Of a DNA stretch of 64,000 nt, positions 1 to 12,745 are shown one piece after another. Below the pieces are notes generated by a model. That model did not search any database, was not told where the DNA came from, and saw only the letters and a program-made list of their open reading frames with translations. Source of the stretch: Emydura subglobosa (taxonomy: Eukaryota; Chordata; Testudines; Chelidae); assembly GCA_007922225.1 (NCBI GenBank), contig ML680053.1, forward strand, positions 10,936,870-11,000,869, read 5' to 3'. The translations under genes and the position numbers were made by a program. Position 1 is the stretch's first letter. The number at the start of each line of letters is the position of its first letter.

Positions 1-269
1 AGATACAGAATCCGGCCCTTGCTGCTGCTGCCTCTGTCTGGCAGAAGGGTTACACTTCTAGCAAGAGGCATAAAAGCCCTAGCATTCCCTATAATATTGT
101 TAGCCACCACTCATGTGCCCTTCATCGCTTTGGGGGGGTGGAGGGAGAACTCTGCCCTGCCCTGCTCTTTAATCTCCTTTATTCAGGTTCATATACACAG
201 ATTCCACACACATCTGTTTATCCAATCACAACACCCCTTCCTGGGCTGTAAGTTTATGCAGATAAATGC

Positions 270-500
270 GAGGTCTACACAACAAACTTACATTGGTATA
301 ACCATGTCGCACACACCTCAGTGACACAGTTAAACCCTGGCGTAGACAGTGCTATGTCGATGGGAGTGTTTCTTCCTTACACATAGCTACCACCATCTCT
401 GGAGGTGGATTGACTACACCATCAGGATAAGCTCTCAGTGAAGATGATACCCTGCTGACAGGGAACACTGCAGAGGTGCAGCTGCGCAGGCTTTCCAGCC
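270..500. repeat. Harbinger-type MITE fragment (probable)
   Basis: The stretch begins GAGGTCTACACAACAAACTT and contains the words 'tgctatgtcgatggga' and 'acatagctaccaccatctct', which resemble the interiors of the better preserved MITEs at 12746 and 35099. No matching right terminal repeat is visible, so the copy is truncated or badly decayed. Boundaries are approximate. Confidence 0.4.
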
Positions 501-3500
501 TCTGGGGCAAGCCACCCAGTTACACTCCCCGTAAGGAATGGTTAATAAAATAACTGATCACAATATATCAAACAAAAACCATGCAACTGACAAGGCAAGT
601 GCTAAAGAGCACCACTCAGTCATGTGATTATCGTATCACATCCAACATCCATTAGCCTCTGGTTAGACCTCTGCGGTGAGCTCCATATAAGTACACAGTC
701 CATCCATGCAGAGTTACCTGCTGAATCAAAGCTGTAGGCCTAGATCCTGCACAAATTTACTCATGTGCTTAACTCAGCATTATCGATGCCAAGCCTTCAA
801 AAATTGTGAGTCAGAGCTCAAAAATCATGAGATTTAAAAAATATTAAATGTGGGGCTTTTTTTATTTGCCTCTGTTTTCTTGTGCCTTTACAATTCATGC
901 TTTCAAGATTTCCTCTGCAAACAAGAAGGATAGAAACTAACTTTCTATTTTGAAATGATAGCTGAGAATCTCACAATCACATGACTCCAGTAGCTGAGGA
1001 TTTAAGAAAAACACCCAACATTAAGAGACTCACAAAATCACAAAAGTTGGCAACAATATTAAACTTTATGCACTGTAAGTAGTCTCGCTGAAATGAATGG
1101 AACTACTTGTGGTACTTAAAGCTAAGTATGTGCTTAAATCTTCAGAGGATAAGGGCCTTAGAGTGTAAGCTCCTCAGAGCAAGGACTATCTTCTCCCTTG
1201 CCTGTAAAGCATTTATTGCACATTTGGTGCTTTATAAATAAGTGTTTCTGTAACTATTGCAACTGAAGTTTAAAGGGACACAAAAGGTTAGTAGACTTAC
1301 AATTTACCTTCCAACCCTCTCTCCTTCATATTCTCCCCTTACTTGTTGGCAGTGTCATCTAATTTATGTATTTTACACACACAAAATAAAATACTTCACT
1401 GTTTCTGCCACACTTCTTTTAAAAAAATAAACTAGTGCCCACAACCAAATCCTCTTAAGCAACAAAACAGCTGTGGAAACAATACTCAGTAAAGAGGATA
1501 CATTTTCATTTCAGGCATCCAAGGGGTTTTAAACAGTGAATAAGAAAGATTTTAAGCATTACAAAAAAATAGAATCCTCAAGTGACTTTTTAAACTTTGA
1601 AGGCTTCAAAATGTCAGTATTTTTGACAATATCCTGAGAGCCTGTATGGGAGTTCTGTGCTCAGGTCAAGAGTACTGCATGGCCCCAAGATAAATCTAAA
1701 ATTCTACTTGGTTGAGACACTGGTGTTTAAAACAGATGTCAGCATTTTTATTTTAGGGAATAACATTTGAATTACAGTTTAAGGACAAGGGGCTTTAAAG
1801 TGGATTTGTTCAATTAAAAAAAGCTATGCCTGATGGAAAAAAAATAATTGATTGATAACGTTGATCTTGAAATTCTGAGATTAAACAAATGCAGAAGGGT
1901 ACATTTTCAAAGGAGTGACCTCCCATTCGGCAGCTGCAGTTTGTGCCCACAAAATTTGCTCCTGCCGCCTGCACATATGGCTGCAAATCTAAGCACTTGC
2001 TTTGCTAACTATGTGATTGTGGGCATCAAAATTGAGCCTGGCCTCAGCCATTTTGAATATTTACCCCACAAGATGTTGTCCCTGGCTAGCATGATTTCCT
2101 CGTACCTTTGATACCCAGTCGAAGGAGAATGAGTGAAAGACACATAACTCTCAAAGTCCAGTTTCAGGTTTAACACAGCCAAAGCAAGAAAATTACAACT
2201 GCAAAGCATTTTGCATGTTCAAAGTACTATATTATAGATAATATATAGTGTAGTATATAGATAATCTCCAGACTGGGACATACTGCGACTTGCCAAAGGC
2301 CTGATTTTGAGTAGCGTAAAGCACCTGCAGCTCCCACGGATTTCACTTGAGGTTGTGGTTGCCCCACACTTGTGAAAATCAGGGCCAGAATCAGACACAG
2401 GAGCAGGATTAGAATTCACGACTTGCTAGCTTTCCAGTCCTGGGCTGCCTCATAAGCAAATCTCCTGTGAGAGATTTTGATGCCTAGCACTCATAAAAAC
2501 CTTGATTTTATTTTATTGGGGACTAGAGAAAAGTTTGGCAGGCTGGAATGTGTCTTTTGGAAGTTTTCCTTGTCTTGGTTTCCACCACGTAGAAATTCCT
2601 CCTCAGGGCCCATTTTGGATATTTTCACTTTTCATTATAAACAGCACATCAGAACAAGCAGGTTCTCTTGCACCTAGCACAAATATCTAACCAGCAGTAT
2701 CACAGCTTGTAATCAGAACTGAACAAGCATGTACTTAAACCTTGGACATCATGCAGTCGTACCTTTGACATGAATGAGAGAGTCAGCAGAAAGAAGGGTG
2801 AGAGGAGCCCATACTCCGTTATTCAAATGAACAGAGCTGCCTTGCTTGCAGTGGAGGTGTGACTGCAACTATAGTTAAATTTAATTGTGGGAGAGGCAGC
2901 GTTTTTTGGCTTTCAGGCTGCTTGATCTCTTCAACTACTCTATTTTTGCTATTTATGTAATAGGAAAGAGTTAACCACATCAGTGCTGGATAGTGAACCA
3001 CGTACATAGGGCAACCTGCACATGAAGGTCTACACTATGTTCTTGGGGTGAAATTCAACCCAGTGCATGGGGCTAAGGCAAACCTAACCTGTTATGATGA
3101 TTTCAGATAGAATTTAGATAGAATAAAGGGGCCTACAGCATCAAAAGTGTTCACATGACCCTGTAACTGCCTCACCTTAAACAGTTTTAAACAACATTTG
3201 GGGTTTGGCTTACAGAGACCTCAGGGTACTTAGTACCAGGGCAAATACCATTAAACATTCTTTTAGCCTTTTCCCTTCTTTTTCTGTACTTTTAATAAAA
3301 GAGTTAAAGCATTTGAAATGTAAAGTATCAGGTAAGCCTTTCATTTCAACAACATCCCTTCTTCTCTTTCACTAGAGAGTCTTTAGAGGAAAACCTTCTC
3401 CCCTGCATTTGACAATCTCTTAGATGATATCAGCGATGGTAATAATTGTCCTATTATCTCATCAAAGAGTCAGAGAGCTCCATACACTGTGCATCCCACC

Positions 3501-3635
3501 AATGGCTGCTTGCTCCCACTCTGCATTTCCCACCATATTAAAATGGCAGTTAGAATTCCCCATGGCTATTTTTATGTGGCTGCTTTACTATAAGGCTTCA
3601 GCTAAAACATCACTTTGACTCTAGAATCTCTTTTT
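501..3635. other. Gene-free AT-rich DNA
   Basis: No credible exon or RNA gene is seen. The open frames here are short, have no domain I recognise and lack convincing splice sites around them. No clear transposon ends were found. Confidence 0.6.
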
Positions 3636-3639
3636 ATTA

Positions 3640-3805
3640 TGCTGCTCACACATTTCATAATAAAGTGTGTAGCAGTTACAGAGCTCTTTATGCAGATTAC
3701 ACAATTATTCTCCACACTCCTGAGAGGTAGGCAAGCATGTATTCTTATCCACCTTTTACAGCTGAGGAAGCTGAGCTACAGAGATTAAGGGCAATATGTT
3801 TCCAC
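3640..3805 (+). repeat. MIR-like ancient SINE
   Basis: The segment 'ccttttacagctgaggaagc' followed by 'tgagctacagagattaagg' matches the well-known MIR motif (TTTTACAGATGAGGAAACTGAGGC, then CAGAGAGGTTAAG). The CORE-like part lies to the left, around 3660-3740. Ends are approximate. Confidence 0.65.
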
Positions 3806-4780
3806 ATTTGTTAATCCTGGCTGGGATGTGTGGAAAGCCAGGAGCAGCTCAGTGACATGCTCCCTCGGTTCCCAGGAGCCTGTTGGAAACTGCTCTGCTG
3901 TAACTTAGGGAGTTCAATACACACATCCTCACCTCTAGGGTGCCTCCTTACGGCTGGACACAGTATCACAGGGGATCCTGATCTCCGGCACCCCCTTACT
4001 TGGCTCTTCCACAAAACCTGCAATGGGCCTTTCTCAACCTGCATTTTCCCTCAACTCCCCCTCTGTGTGTTATGTGACCTCACCAGAGAGCCAAGGCACA
4101 GACGCGTATAAACCCCTTTCAGGGTAGCACAAACAAGTCCAAACAGATGTTCAAACTAATAGCCCTTCCAGCTCTTTAGGCTTCAGTGTCATTCTTAGTT
4201 CTACCTCAGGGCTCTTCCTGTAGGAACCCAATATGCTCTTATAGTGGGCATGGAAAAATGAATTCAATGATAAGAAGCATTGGCAGTATGCACTCAATAT
4301 GCAGTAAGCATCCACACTGGGCTTTAACATTTCTGTTCTTTTGCTTCTCCCCACATCAGGTTGCCCCACATTTTGGTGCCTGAGGTGATTACCCAACATG
4401 ACCACATGAGAGTGCAACTCCTTACAGAATAAGTCCTTGAAAGTAGCCTTGATGATGATAATTTACAGATACATAGCACCTTTCCTCCCAAGGGATCCAA
4501 AGCACTTTACAAACTGATCACACTGACTGCAGCTTTTCTGGAGTGAAAAAGGGCAGCTGTTTAAAAGCATGATCCTGCTCCAGCTAGAGTCAACAGGAGT
4601 TTAGCTATTAACTTCAATGAAAGCAAGATCGAGTCCTCAGAAAGAGAAATTAACAGGGCCCTATGCTTCAGGTTTACTTATCTGCTAGGAGGTTTAAATT
4701 TGTAAAATGGCAGCATTATTTGACATGTCTACAGTAACTAGGTACTTGTTTGACTTAATCTTACGTATTTTGTATAAGGG
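3806..4780. other. Gene-free DNA
   Basis: No gene is supported. Around 4458-4520 ('agcacctttcctcccaaggg', then 'atccaaagcactttacaaac') the sequence looks like another old dispersed repeat tail, but I cannot assign a family. Confidence 0.5.
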
Positions 4781-4782
4781 TA

Positions 4783-5113
4783 CAGTAGTATCTCAGAGTT
4801 ATGAACACCTCAGGAATGGAGGTTGTTTGTAACTTTGAAATGTTTGTAACTCTGAACAAAATGTTATGGGGGTTTTTTCAAAAGTTTACAACTGAACATT
4901 GACTTAATAGAGCTTTGAACCTTTACTATGCAGAAGAAAAATGCTGCTTTCCCTTTATTTTTGTAGCAGTTCACGTATAACAGTACTGTCTTCTATTTAT
5001 TTATTTATTTTGGTCTCTGCCACTGCCTGATTGTGTACTTCTGGTTCCAAATGAGGTGTGTGGTTAACCTGTCAGTTTGTAACTCTGATGTTCATAACTC
5101 TGAGTTTCTACTG
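4783..5113. mobile_element. pogo/Tigger-like non-autonomous DNA transposon
   Basis: The element is bounded by TA dinucleotides at 4781-4782 and 5114-5115. Its left end reads CAGTAGTATCTCAGAGTTAT and the reverse complement of its right end reads CAGTAGAAACTCAGAGTTAT, so the terminal inverted repeats are about 25 bp with few mismatches. TA target duplication and CAG..CTG ends fit the Tc1/mariner-pogo group. It has no transposase frame. The internal words 'gtttgtaactctga' are echoed near both ends. Confidence 0.85.
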
Positions 5114-5115
5114 TA

Positions 5116-7354
5116 ATATTATTTACTGTAGAAGCTTAAATGTAACTGATCGTTTTCTGCTTGGAAATTTCTTTGTTTTGGTTGTGTTAAAGAAATGTAA
5201 GTGGTCTGTCTCCCAGAGGCTGCTTTTACTTGTGCTAGGGGCCACATTGGCTCCAGTTGGCCCTAAGATCTGGGGGTTTTACAGATGAAACAGTTTCCTT
5301 TGCCCCCATTCTGCTGTGGTCCTGGGGCAAGTGGAGCTCAGAAGATCTGAGATCTAGTCTTTTCAGTATAATCTTCTGCTTGCACTATAGGGATGATATG
5401 AGTCACATCAGCTAGAGATGGAAAAGGCCAGATAAGTGGTTGTCCATCTCTCTCCCCTCCATCCATGATTTGAGACAGCAAGACTAATGCATTATATGCT
5501 GGTAATTTGATCCACATACATTTCTTTGCACAGCTTTATGAACTTATTTTACAGGAAATTCATTAAAAAACCAAACCCATCTGTGTGCTATTCCTGCTTG
5601 AAATACCATGAGAAGTGACTTTTTGCAGTTTTGCATGCTTCAGTGGATAAAGGAGCAAAAAAGGGAGCTTCTAAATCCATGAAATTACCCCAAAGAGAAC
5701 AGCAAATACATGAATTCTTTTTTTAAATGTCACCTCTTTCACACAGCTCATCTCAAAAGGGATGTGCCAATATCAGATAATAGCCCTGGCCTGGAACTGG
5801 AACAGAAACAATCAGATCAACCTCATCTGCTATGTAAGGAATTAGAAGTTTGATAAAATGCTCTAAGCCTTCCTAGTGCTACAGTAGATACAAGGGAAGC
5901 TACTGGAATAGTGTGGTTGTAACAGGCTTTACTGAGAGAGTGTGGAGACTATTTGACTTTTTCTAAGCAGGGATTTGGCAGCTGCTGCACAGATCAGAGA
6001 GTACAGACATGAGGAAAGGGACCAGAGCTGCATGCAAAACACACAGACTGAGGCTTTTGATGTCATCAGTGCATCCAGATGCAGGAAGCTGCCATCTCCA
6101 CTGAACTTGTCATTAACATAGATGAGGCTGATGTGGAGAATGGGGCCGGAATCTGTCCTCGTTTACACCAGTGTAAATCCCGAGTAACTCCACTGACCTC
6201 AGCAATGGCCTTTCAGTCTGTGAACTCTTCTAGGTACCTAACCTGTTTATAATCCTCTCAGTGGAGTCACTCTGAATGTACACTGGTATAAATGATACAG
6301 CCTACGTTGTTAGATGTTGTCAAGACAGAATGTTGCTGAAAGCTGATTTTAGATAGGAAAAGACTGAAGGGAAGTTTGGGATCCGATATATGAGAGACTT
6401 CCTCTCACTCTGTATATTGGCATATATAAGAGGGTTTTTACCTCTTCTTGCTCCCTTATGTTGCATAAAGAAAGTTTGGGTGTTTTGACTTGTTTGGTTT
6501 TTAAAGGTATTTTTATTCCACATTTAAAAAAAAAATCTTTGAAATAGCTGGAATACCAACTCTGTTCTTCCCGGGTGTGCTAGAGAACCTTTCAGAGGTC
6601 TGAGGAGATATGTATTGCAAATTAGAGAGATGGAAGGGGGGCGGGGGGTTTGAATCTTTAGCAAAGCTTTCTCTTTTCTCCATAGTGTTCATTAGGGAAC
6701 GTCGTTAAATAAGCCTTAACAAAAACAAACAATGAAAAAAAATTTTAAACAGTGGCTAAAAATCCTTTCCCCTCTCACTTGCTCAGCCATCAGGGTTTTG
6801 TGGGGTTTTTTGTCTTTTGTGTCGTCAGAATTTCTGAAGTTCTCCAGTCTCTCTTCTAAGGTAGACAACAATTGAATTTCTTATGTTAAAAGCAAGCTAT
6901 TTTTTCCCTTAGGCAAACCCTTTTAGGCCTTTGCTACTGATCATGAAGAAACAAAAAATGGCACAAGCCTTATATTTAATTAATTGATTAATTAATCAAT
7001 CTCTAGGTCATCTTTACGATGAACTGAGTAACTTTTGTTGTTTGAAACTAAATTTGAAACCTCCAAGCTAAATTCAGCCGTGGAACAAGCAGGCCCAACT
7101 CCACTGATGTTAATTTAATCCTTGATGTGCTGTGGTGGTGAGCAAAACAAGGAAATAAAGTCTCTGGTGTTGGATTATTGTAGCTGAGAGACTTTGACTC
7201 CGGTATCAAGGCAAGATAGCCATGTCTGAGTCACTCAGTGTATGTCTGCATTGCAGCTGAGAGCATGCCTCCCTGCCTGAGTAGATGGCCTTGTGCTAGA
7301 CATACATACTCCATGTGGCCCTGTAATGCAAGTGGTCTACATTTTGGACACTCT
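5116..7354. other. Gene-free DNA with one fold-back repeat
   Basis: No exon is supported. The interval holds a fold-back repeat (6161-6292), an A/T run near 6525 and a TTAATTAATTGATTAATTAA low-complexity tract near 6976-6998. Confidence 0.55.
6161..6292. repeat. Fold-back repeat ('acaccagtgtaaat' family)
   Basis: The arm at 6161-6195 (GTTTACACCAGTGTAAATCC followed by cgagtaactccactg) is the approximate reverse complement of the arm at 6259-6292 (cagtggagtcactctgaatg, then tacactggtataaa). Related words recur at 23692-23905. It is probably an old MITE-like family of amniote genomes; I cannot give its database name. Confidence 0.6.
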
Positions 7355-7613
7355 GCCTATGACTACACTACAGAGCTTTCAGTGGTGCAGCTGCAGCACT
7401 GCTAGTGCAAACGCTCTAAGCCAATGGGAGAGAGCTCTCCCATCGGCTTAAATTACACAGCCCCTGCGAGTAGCAGTGGGACAATCCCACCGATATAGCA
7501 GCATCCACAGCTGCGCTTAGGTTGGTGTAACTTATGTCGCACAGGGTGGTGGCTTATTCACACCCCTGAGCAACGTAACTTATACTGACGTAAGCTGTAG
7601 TGTGTACATAGCC
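7355..7613. mobile_element. Harbinger-type MITE
   Basis: The left end GCCTATGACTACACTACAGA matches the reverse complement of the right end (GGCTATGTACACACTACAGC). The interior has the words 'gggagagagctctcccat' and 'cacacccctgagcaacgta' shared with other MITEs in the window. It is about 259 bp and non-coding. The flanking 7240-7354 ('tgtctgcattgcagctgaga') may be a remnant of a second copy. Confidence 0.7.
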
Positions 7614-8564
7614 GCATGTTTGGAAATTGGGACTACTGTGTACTACAAATAAATCATTGTTCTCAGTCAGAACACTATATATTTTCCTCTGCTACCAGTG
7701 GATATGCACACAAATCAGTCCATCTTTAGCAAACACTGTCAGGGACCAACCAGCATAAAAGGAAGAACATATCAAAGAAAAAGGGGAAAGACCTGTTCAA
7801 ATAAACTACTTCACTTGTACCTTAGAGGAAATTAGAGTCATTCAAGGTCTTCTTAAGGGAGTGTGGCATTATGAGGCCTTTCATCAGAGGCACCAAAGTG
7901 GACGCAGCTTCAAACCTCTTCAGAAATAATAGAACAAACATCCTCCTCACACTAAAATGGATGTTTTCTGAAGGTGGAACTCAGTGTCCACTGTCACTCA
8001 AGGAGAGGAAGGATCACATAACATCAGGCGTAAGTGGAAGCTACCAGTTTTCACAGGCTTTATTTTATTTTTTGTTTTAAAACAAGGTAACTCTTCTACA
8101 TTCCTATTGGAGCTATAAAGATTCCCAGTTTCCCCTACTTTCTACCCCACACTATCCAAGTCTAGAACTCTCAAACTTTTTCATAGAGCATCATACATCT
8201 CAGGCCTTGTCTACACTATAAAGTGGAGGTGTACACACTAGAATGCTCTTTCTGCTGATAAAACTCTCCTGCTTTGCCAACAAAATAAAACCCCCTCAAC
8301 AAGAGGCATACAGTTTTTTGTGGCAAAGTTAGATCGACAAAGTGTCAGTGTAAACAGTGTGCTTGGTTATGTTGTTGTAAATGGCCTCCAGGAGGTATCC
8401 CACAATGCCCATCCTGACCACTCTGGTCAGCAGTTTGAACTCCGCTGCCTGCAGCCAGGTACACAGGCATCTGCCCTTCCCCCTTTAAAGACCCGGGAAT
8501 TTTTGAAATTCCACTTCCTGTTGGTTTGGTGTGGAGAGCTCACATAGCATCTTCCCAGCTGAAC

Positions 8565-9419
8565 ATGATGGCTCCATGCAGCAAATGCTCTCCCACTTTG
8601 AGCACTGAGTTGTTAGATCTGCTGGCTCTGTGGGGAGAAGAGGCTGTGCAGTTCCAGCTCCACTCCAGCTGTAGGAACTTTGATACCTATGGTCAGATTT
8701 CCCATAGCATGTTGGATAAGGGCTACGAATGGGACACACATCAGTGCCATGTGAAAATAAAGGAGCTGAAGCAGGTGTACCAGAAGCTATCCTTGATGGC
8801 AACCCCATCTCCACCACAAGAGGCCTGTGGGTACTTCTGGAGGGGGCTGGAAGCAGCAGACAGTGGCATCAACCCCGAGGACGGAGTGGTGGATGAGAAG
8901 GTTGAGGTGGAGGATGAGATGGGACAGGCGATAAGGACGTCCGATATCTCAGTGAGCCAGGACCTCTTCTCAACCCAGGAGGGTTCCAGCCAATCCTAGC
9001 ACTCTGTCTCTGGAGTGCCCGATGCAGGAGAGGGGAGCTCTGGTAAGTAATCTTTTTGAGTTGATGCTGCTTGCTTATATGAGTTAAAGCTGTCCTTTGC
9101 TTTCTTACATGTAGGAAAATGGGTTAAGGGATAGAGGTGTATTTTACTATAATGATTCAATGCTGTGAGTGCACTAACAATCATGCTTCTGTTTATCGTT
9201 TCTTTTGCTTCTACAGATGTGGCCTTCAGGGGAACTCCTTACACACTAGCAGAGCCCCTCTCCCAGATAAGGAAGCGACCAAAGAGGAGGAAGGAGGACA
9301 TGTTTCAAGAAGTGCTCCAATCCTCAGATGCCGAAAAACAAGAACACAGGATATTGGGAGAAACTGTAAATGAAAATCATAATATAGATAGGCAGGAGAG
9401 GAAGGAGGGCCAGGATTGA
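8565..9419 (+). pseudogene. Harbinger Myb/SANT-like DNA-binding protein, disrupted, two exons
   Basis: In PIF/Harbinger elements this partner protein binds DNA and helps the transposase act; that role is family knowledge. The frame opens at an ATG pair (8565, 8568). Residues about 15-75 form a SANT/Myb-like (MSANTD-type) helix bundle, with the typical words LLDLLALWGEEAVQ, NFDTYGQISHSM and KIKELKQVYQKL. An acidic linker follows. A TAG at 8997-8999 stops the frame, yet the exon clearly continues to a good donor (GTAAGTAA from 9043). The intron runs to TTCTACAG at 9209-9216. Exon 2 (9217 to TGA near 9419) encodes a basic, Lys/Arg-rich stretch and a charged helix. The homologous exon in the copy at 20765-21435 is uninterrupted, which confirms that the 8997 stop is a mutation. 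Confidence 0.8.
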
Positions 9420-10139
9420 ATTTTAGCGGGCCAGGCATGGATGGTAAAAGAGATGGAGGAGGAAAACGGAGATGTTGAAGTCCCTAATCACACTGCAGGC
9501 AGCACACACACATGATCGCAACCCATACAGCACTGCTTTCCATGCCCTCCCCAAACTCCTCCCACACATTCCTTGCATCTTCCCGGCCCATTGCAGTACC
9601 CCATTCACTCCACCCCTTCAGACAGCTTCCAAAATAAGAACTGGAGTTACACACAGCTATGAGAGTCTCCTTAAGAAAATTGCCCTTCACTGTTATCTCC
9701 CTTTCCACCAAGCGTTTTCTGTGTGTTGTTAATTGGTATTTAATAAAAACATACTCTCTGAAAGATAAAAATTATCTTTACACACGGTGGTTGCTACTGG
9801 AATCAATACACAGTGGCAACTGGAACTTTTGCAGACTACAACTCATGGTCAGGAATCAACATTTTCAGGAAAGGTGGCAAGTTTTCAAAGCATGGCAGAG
9901 ACACATTACTGATGCTATTTTAAAATGGTGCCTCAAAGCCTCCTTGATTCAAATAGTTACCTATTATGCCCCTCTAATAGCCTGGTATCTGGCTGCTCAG
10001 ATTCAACTGCCAGGCAATCTGCCTCTGCGCTCCACTCAGGGGGAATCTTTTCATCCTCAGCCTCACAAATATTATGCAGCACACAGCAGGCTGCTATGTC
10101 CATGGGGATATTTTCCATTTAGGTCTAACCTGTCATAAA

Positions 10140-11020
10140 TCTGGTGTCAGTGAGCTTTTAATCTGTCAAACGCACATTCAACTGTCATTGTGCACCTCCT
10201 CAGCCTACTGTTGAAGCGCTCCTTTTTGCTCTACAGATTTCCTGTGTAAGGCTTCATGGCCCATGGCAGTAAGGGGTAGGCTGGGTCTCCCAGGATCACT
10301 ATGGGCATTTCAACATCCCCTATTAGAATCTTATGATCTGGAAAGAAAGCCCCTGTTTGCAGCTTTCTGTACAGGCCAGTGTTCCTGAAGATGCATGTAT
10401 CATGCACCTTCTCTGACCACCCCACGCTGATGTCAGTGAAATGACCACAGTGATCTACAAGCATAGAGAAATACCCCCTTTCCATTGCTGTACTCCATCA
10501 CAAGATGGTCCAGGACCAAAATTGGGATGTGTGCCATCTATCGCCCTGCCGCAGTTAGGGAATCCCATTGCTGCAAAGCCATTCACTATTTCACACACAT
10601 TTTCAAGAATCACAGTCCTTCACAGTAGGATTTGATTAATGGACCTGCATACATGCATTAACACAGCCCCAACGGTGGACTTACTGAATCCAAACTGATT
10701 TGTGAATGACAGGTAGCAGTCTGGAGTTGTCAGCTTCCACACTGTGATTGGGGCGTCTCTCATTCTGGTGTCCTTGCACCACAGTGCTGGGGCAAGCTCT
10801 GCACATAGTTCCAGGAAGGTGGCTTTCCACATCTGAAAGTTCTGCAGCCACTGCTCATCATCTCAGACCTGCATAACAATGCAATCCCACCACTCAGTGC
10901 TTTTTTTCTGAGCCCAATAGCAAAAGTCCATTGTGTGCAGCTGCTCCATGAATGCCAAAAGTAAGCTGGCATTGTTTCATTCCATGGTACACAGCAGGTC
11001 AGACACCTTGGATTCCTGTT
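10140..11020 (-). pseudogene. HARBI1-like DDE transposase, disrupted
   Basis: Read on the minus strand, the region shows the Harbinger nuclease in order: TVWKLTTPDCYLSF and FGFSKSTVGAVLMHVCRSI (10832-10620), GRAIDGTHIP with the first catalytic Asp (near 10540), a block ending ILGDPAYPLLPWAMKPY with the second Asp (near 10260), and RCTMTVECAFDRLKAH with the catalytic Glu (near 10170). At least two in-frame stops (one just before DDEQWLQNF near 10865, one after RSINQILL near 10620) and a frame change near 10520 break it. It was probably once a protein of about 300 residues. It lies tail-to-tail with the SANT/Myb gene of the same element. Confidence 0.8.
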
Positions 11021-11467
11021 TAGATTGGGAGCTCATGATATACTGCATGAACAACAGTGATGTGTCATAACAATGACCACAATGGCAGAGAGCAGTGTAG
11101 GATCCTTCCTTTCAGACAGAGATGGCAGATGCACAGTAAACAGGGACCATTGAAAAATGACGCAAAATGTAGTTGGAAGCCCATGGAATGATGGGCCAGG
11201 AAAAAACTGTATCATGGGACATTGAGCCCGTACCTATGATGCCCTGCGATCCACTCCACCTTCCCACAACTCTACCTGCAGAAGGTGGTGAGTTGCACAG
11301 TAGGATATCTACCACAGTGCACTGCTCTCACTGTCAGTGCTTGAGCTCCAGCTGTGGACACGCTCCGCTGTCAAAAGGAACATTGAGTGAACATGCACAA
11401 GCAATGCAATTATAGTGGCTTATGATTGTCGATGTCAACAAAACGCTGTAGTGTAGACAAATCCTTA

Positions 11468-12742
11468 GACAGATTGTTTCATGGACACCTGTCCTCATTC
11501 GCTATTTCATAACATCCCTGTAGATACAGTAATTCTTTACATGGAAAAATATCAGGCAGATATTTAATGTATTTTTAACTTCTTTTAATGCAAGTCAACA
11601 GTGGGAACTGAGGTAGAGAGCCAGCATCAGGTGACAAGGCAGCTTTCTGTCCACAACCAGCAAGTGCTCCATGGACCTCAGTTTGGGAGCCACTGTTGTA
11701 GGCCATCTGCACACAGGCCTCATTGAAGCCTGTCAGCAAATCATCTGGAGTGGGGCCGAGGTATTCTTTTTCAAGGACCAAGTAAGTGGCAGCTGATGCT
11801 ACTTCCTCCTTCCTTCCCCACTTTAAAGATCTATTTAATTTAATAGAAAATGTTGTCTTTTCTATAGGCTCTCTCTTCCTCCCCTTATTGGACCATCTTA
11901 TAAAATTGAATATTCCTGGTATAGAATTCTATGGGAAGGTTTAAAAAAAAAAACACTATAGAAAGGATCTCTTTCTTTAGTCAATTCTGTAAGTTTTTAA
12001 GAACAATTTGTATAAAATCCTATTGGTTTAATATCGTTAAATTACATGGGACTTTTCTCTCAGGGTTTTAATGCTTTTTAGTTGTACATGATTGTACTTA
12101 GAAAAGATGTTGGTTTAATAATTCTGGCAAATCAATTCCTTTCTCTATGCACAGAACAGGGGGAGGGTTTAGTCGGCTGAAGTCTTTCAGCTATTTTTTA
12201 CTTCTGGACTGAAAGTTGTTACAGTTTCATGGCTGGGCATTGAGAAATGTTTGATGGTTTCAGTTCTGTTTCCAATGGACAGGGGCCCACATCACAAAGC
12301 CCATATTGCTTGGCATTAGCTGTGTCGTGTCCTCAGGTCTGGTGTGGTGAGTGTGGGGAAACTTCTGTTGTAGCTTTTTGTGTTCTCTCTATTCTGTGAA
12401 TAAAGAGAGGGCTTCATGGTTCAGGGACATTGAGCTGGCATCATTCGCAACCTCCTCATTTACACAAAAATGTAGCTGTTTAGATGTTAGTAAAGAACAG
12501 GAGCAGCCTGGATAGCAGCAGTGCAAAGTTCCATGTGGTACTCCACCTCCAGGGAGTTTCAATTCTCATCTGGAGGGACCTGAGAAGATCATTTAATTTC
12601 TATGTTGATTCAGCACTTGGCTTCTCTGCTGAGAGGTTAGTAACGATGCCACCTGGGACAGTGGATTCATGATATGGACACCTGCCTGCTAGCAACTGAA
12701 TAAAGACCACCATCTCTTTCAACAGAGCCTGGCAAAGATAAT
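11468..12742. other. Gene-free DNA
   Basis: No exon, RNA gene or transposon end is supported. An A-rich run lies near 11942-11952. Confidence 0.55.
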
Positions 12743-12745
12743 TAA

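Larger units (their letters stand above)
8203..11464. mobile_element. PIF/Harbinger transposon, nearly complete, two genes
   Basis: The element spans about 3.26 kb. The left terminus GGCCTTGTCTACACTATAAA is inverted at the right terminus (reverse complement GGATTTGTCTACACTACAGC). The flanking triplets are TCA (8200-8202) and TTA (11465-11467), a plausible decayed TWA target duplication. It has the two-gene plan of autonomous PIF/Harbinger elements: a Myb/SANT-like DNA-binding protein on + (8565-9419) and a HARBI1-like DDE nuclease on - (about 11020-10140), facing each other. Both genes carry disabling lesions, so the copy is dead. Confidence 0.85.

Noticed and set aside
9484..9732. Open frames between the two Harbinger genes
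   Set aside because: Short, on both strands, without similarity to a third Harbinger protein. Most likely intergenic spacer of the element.
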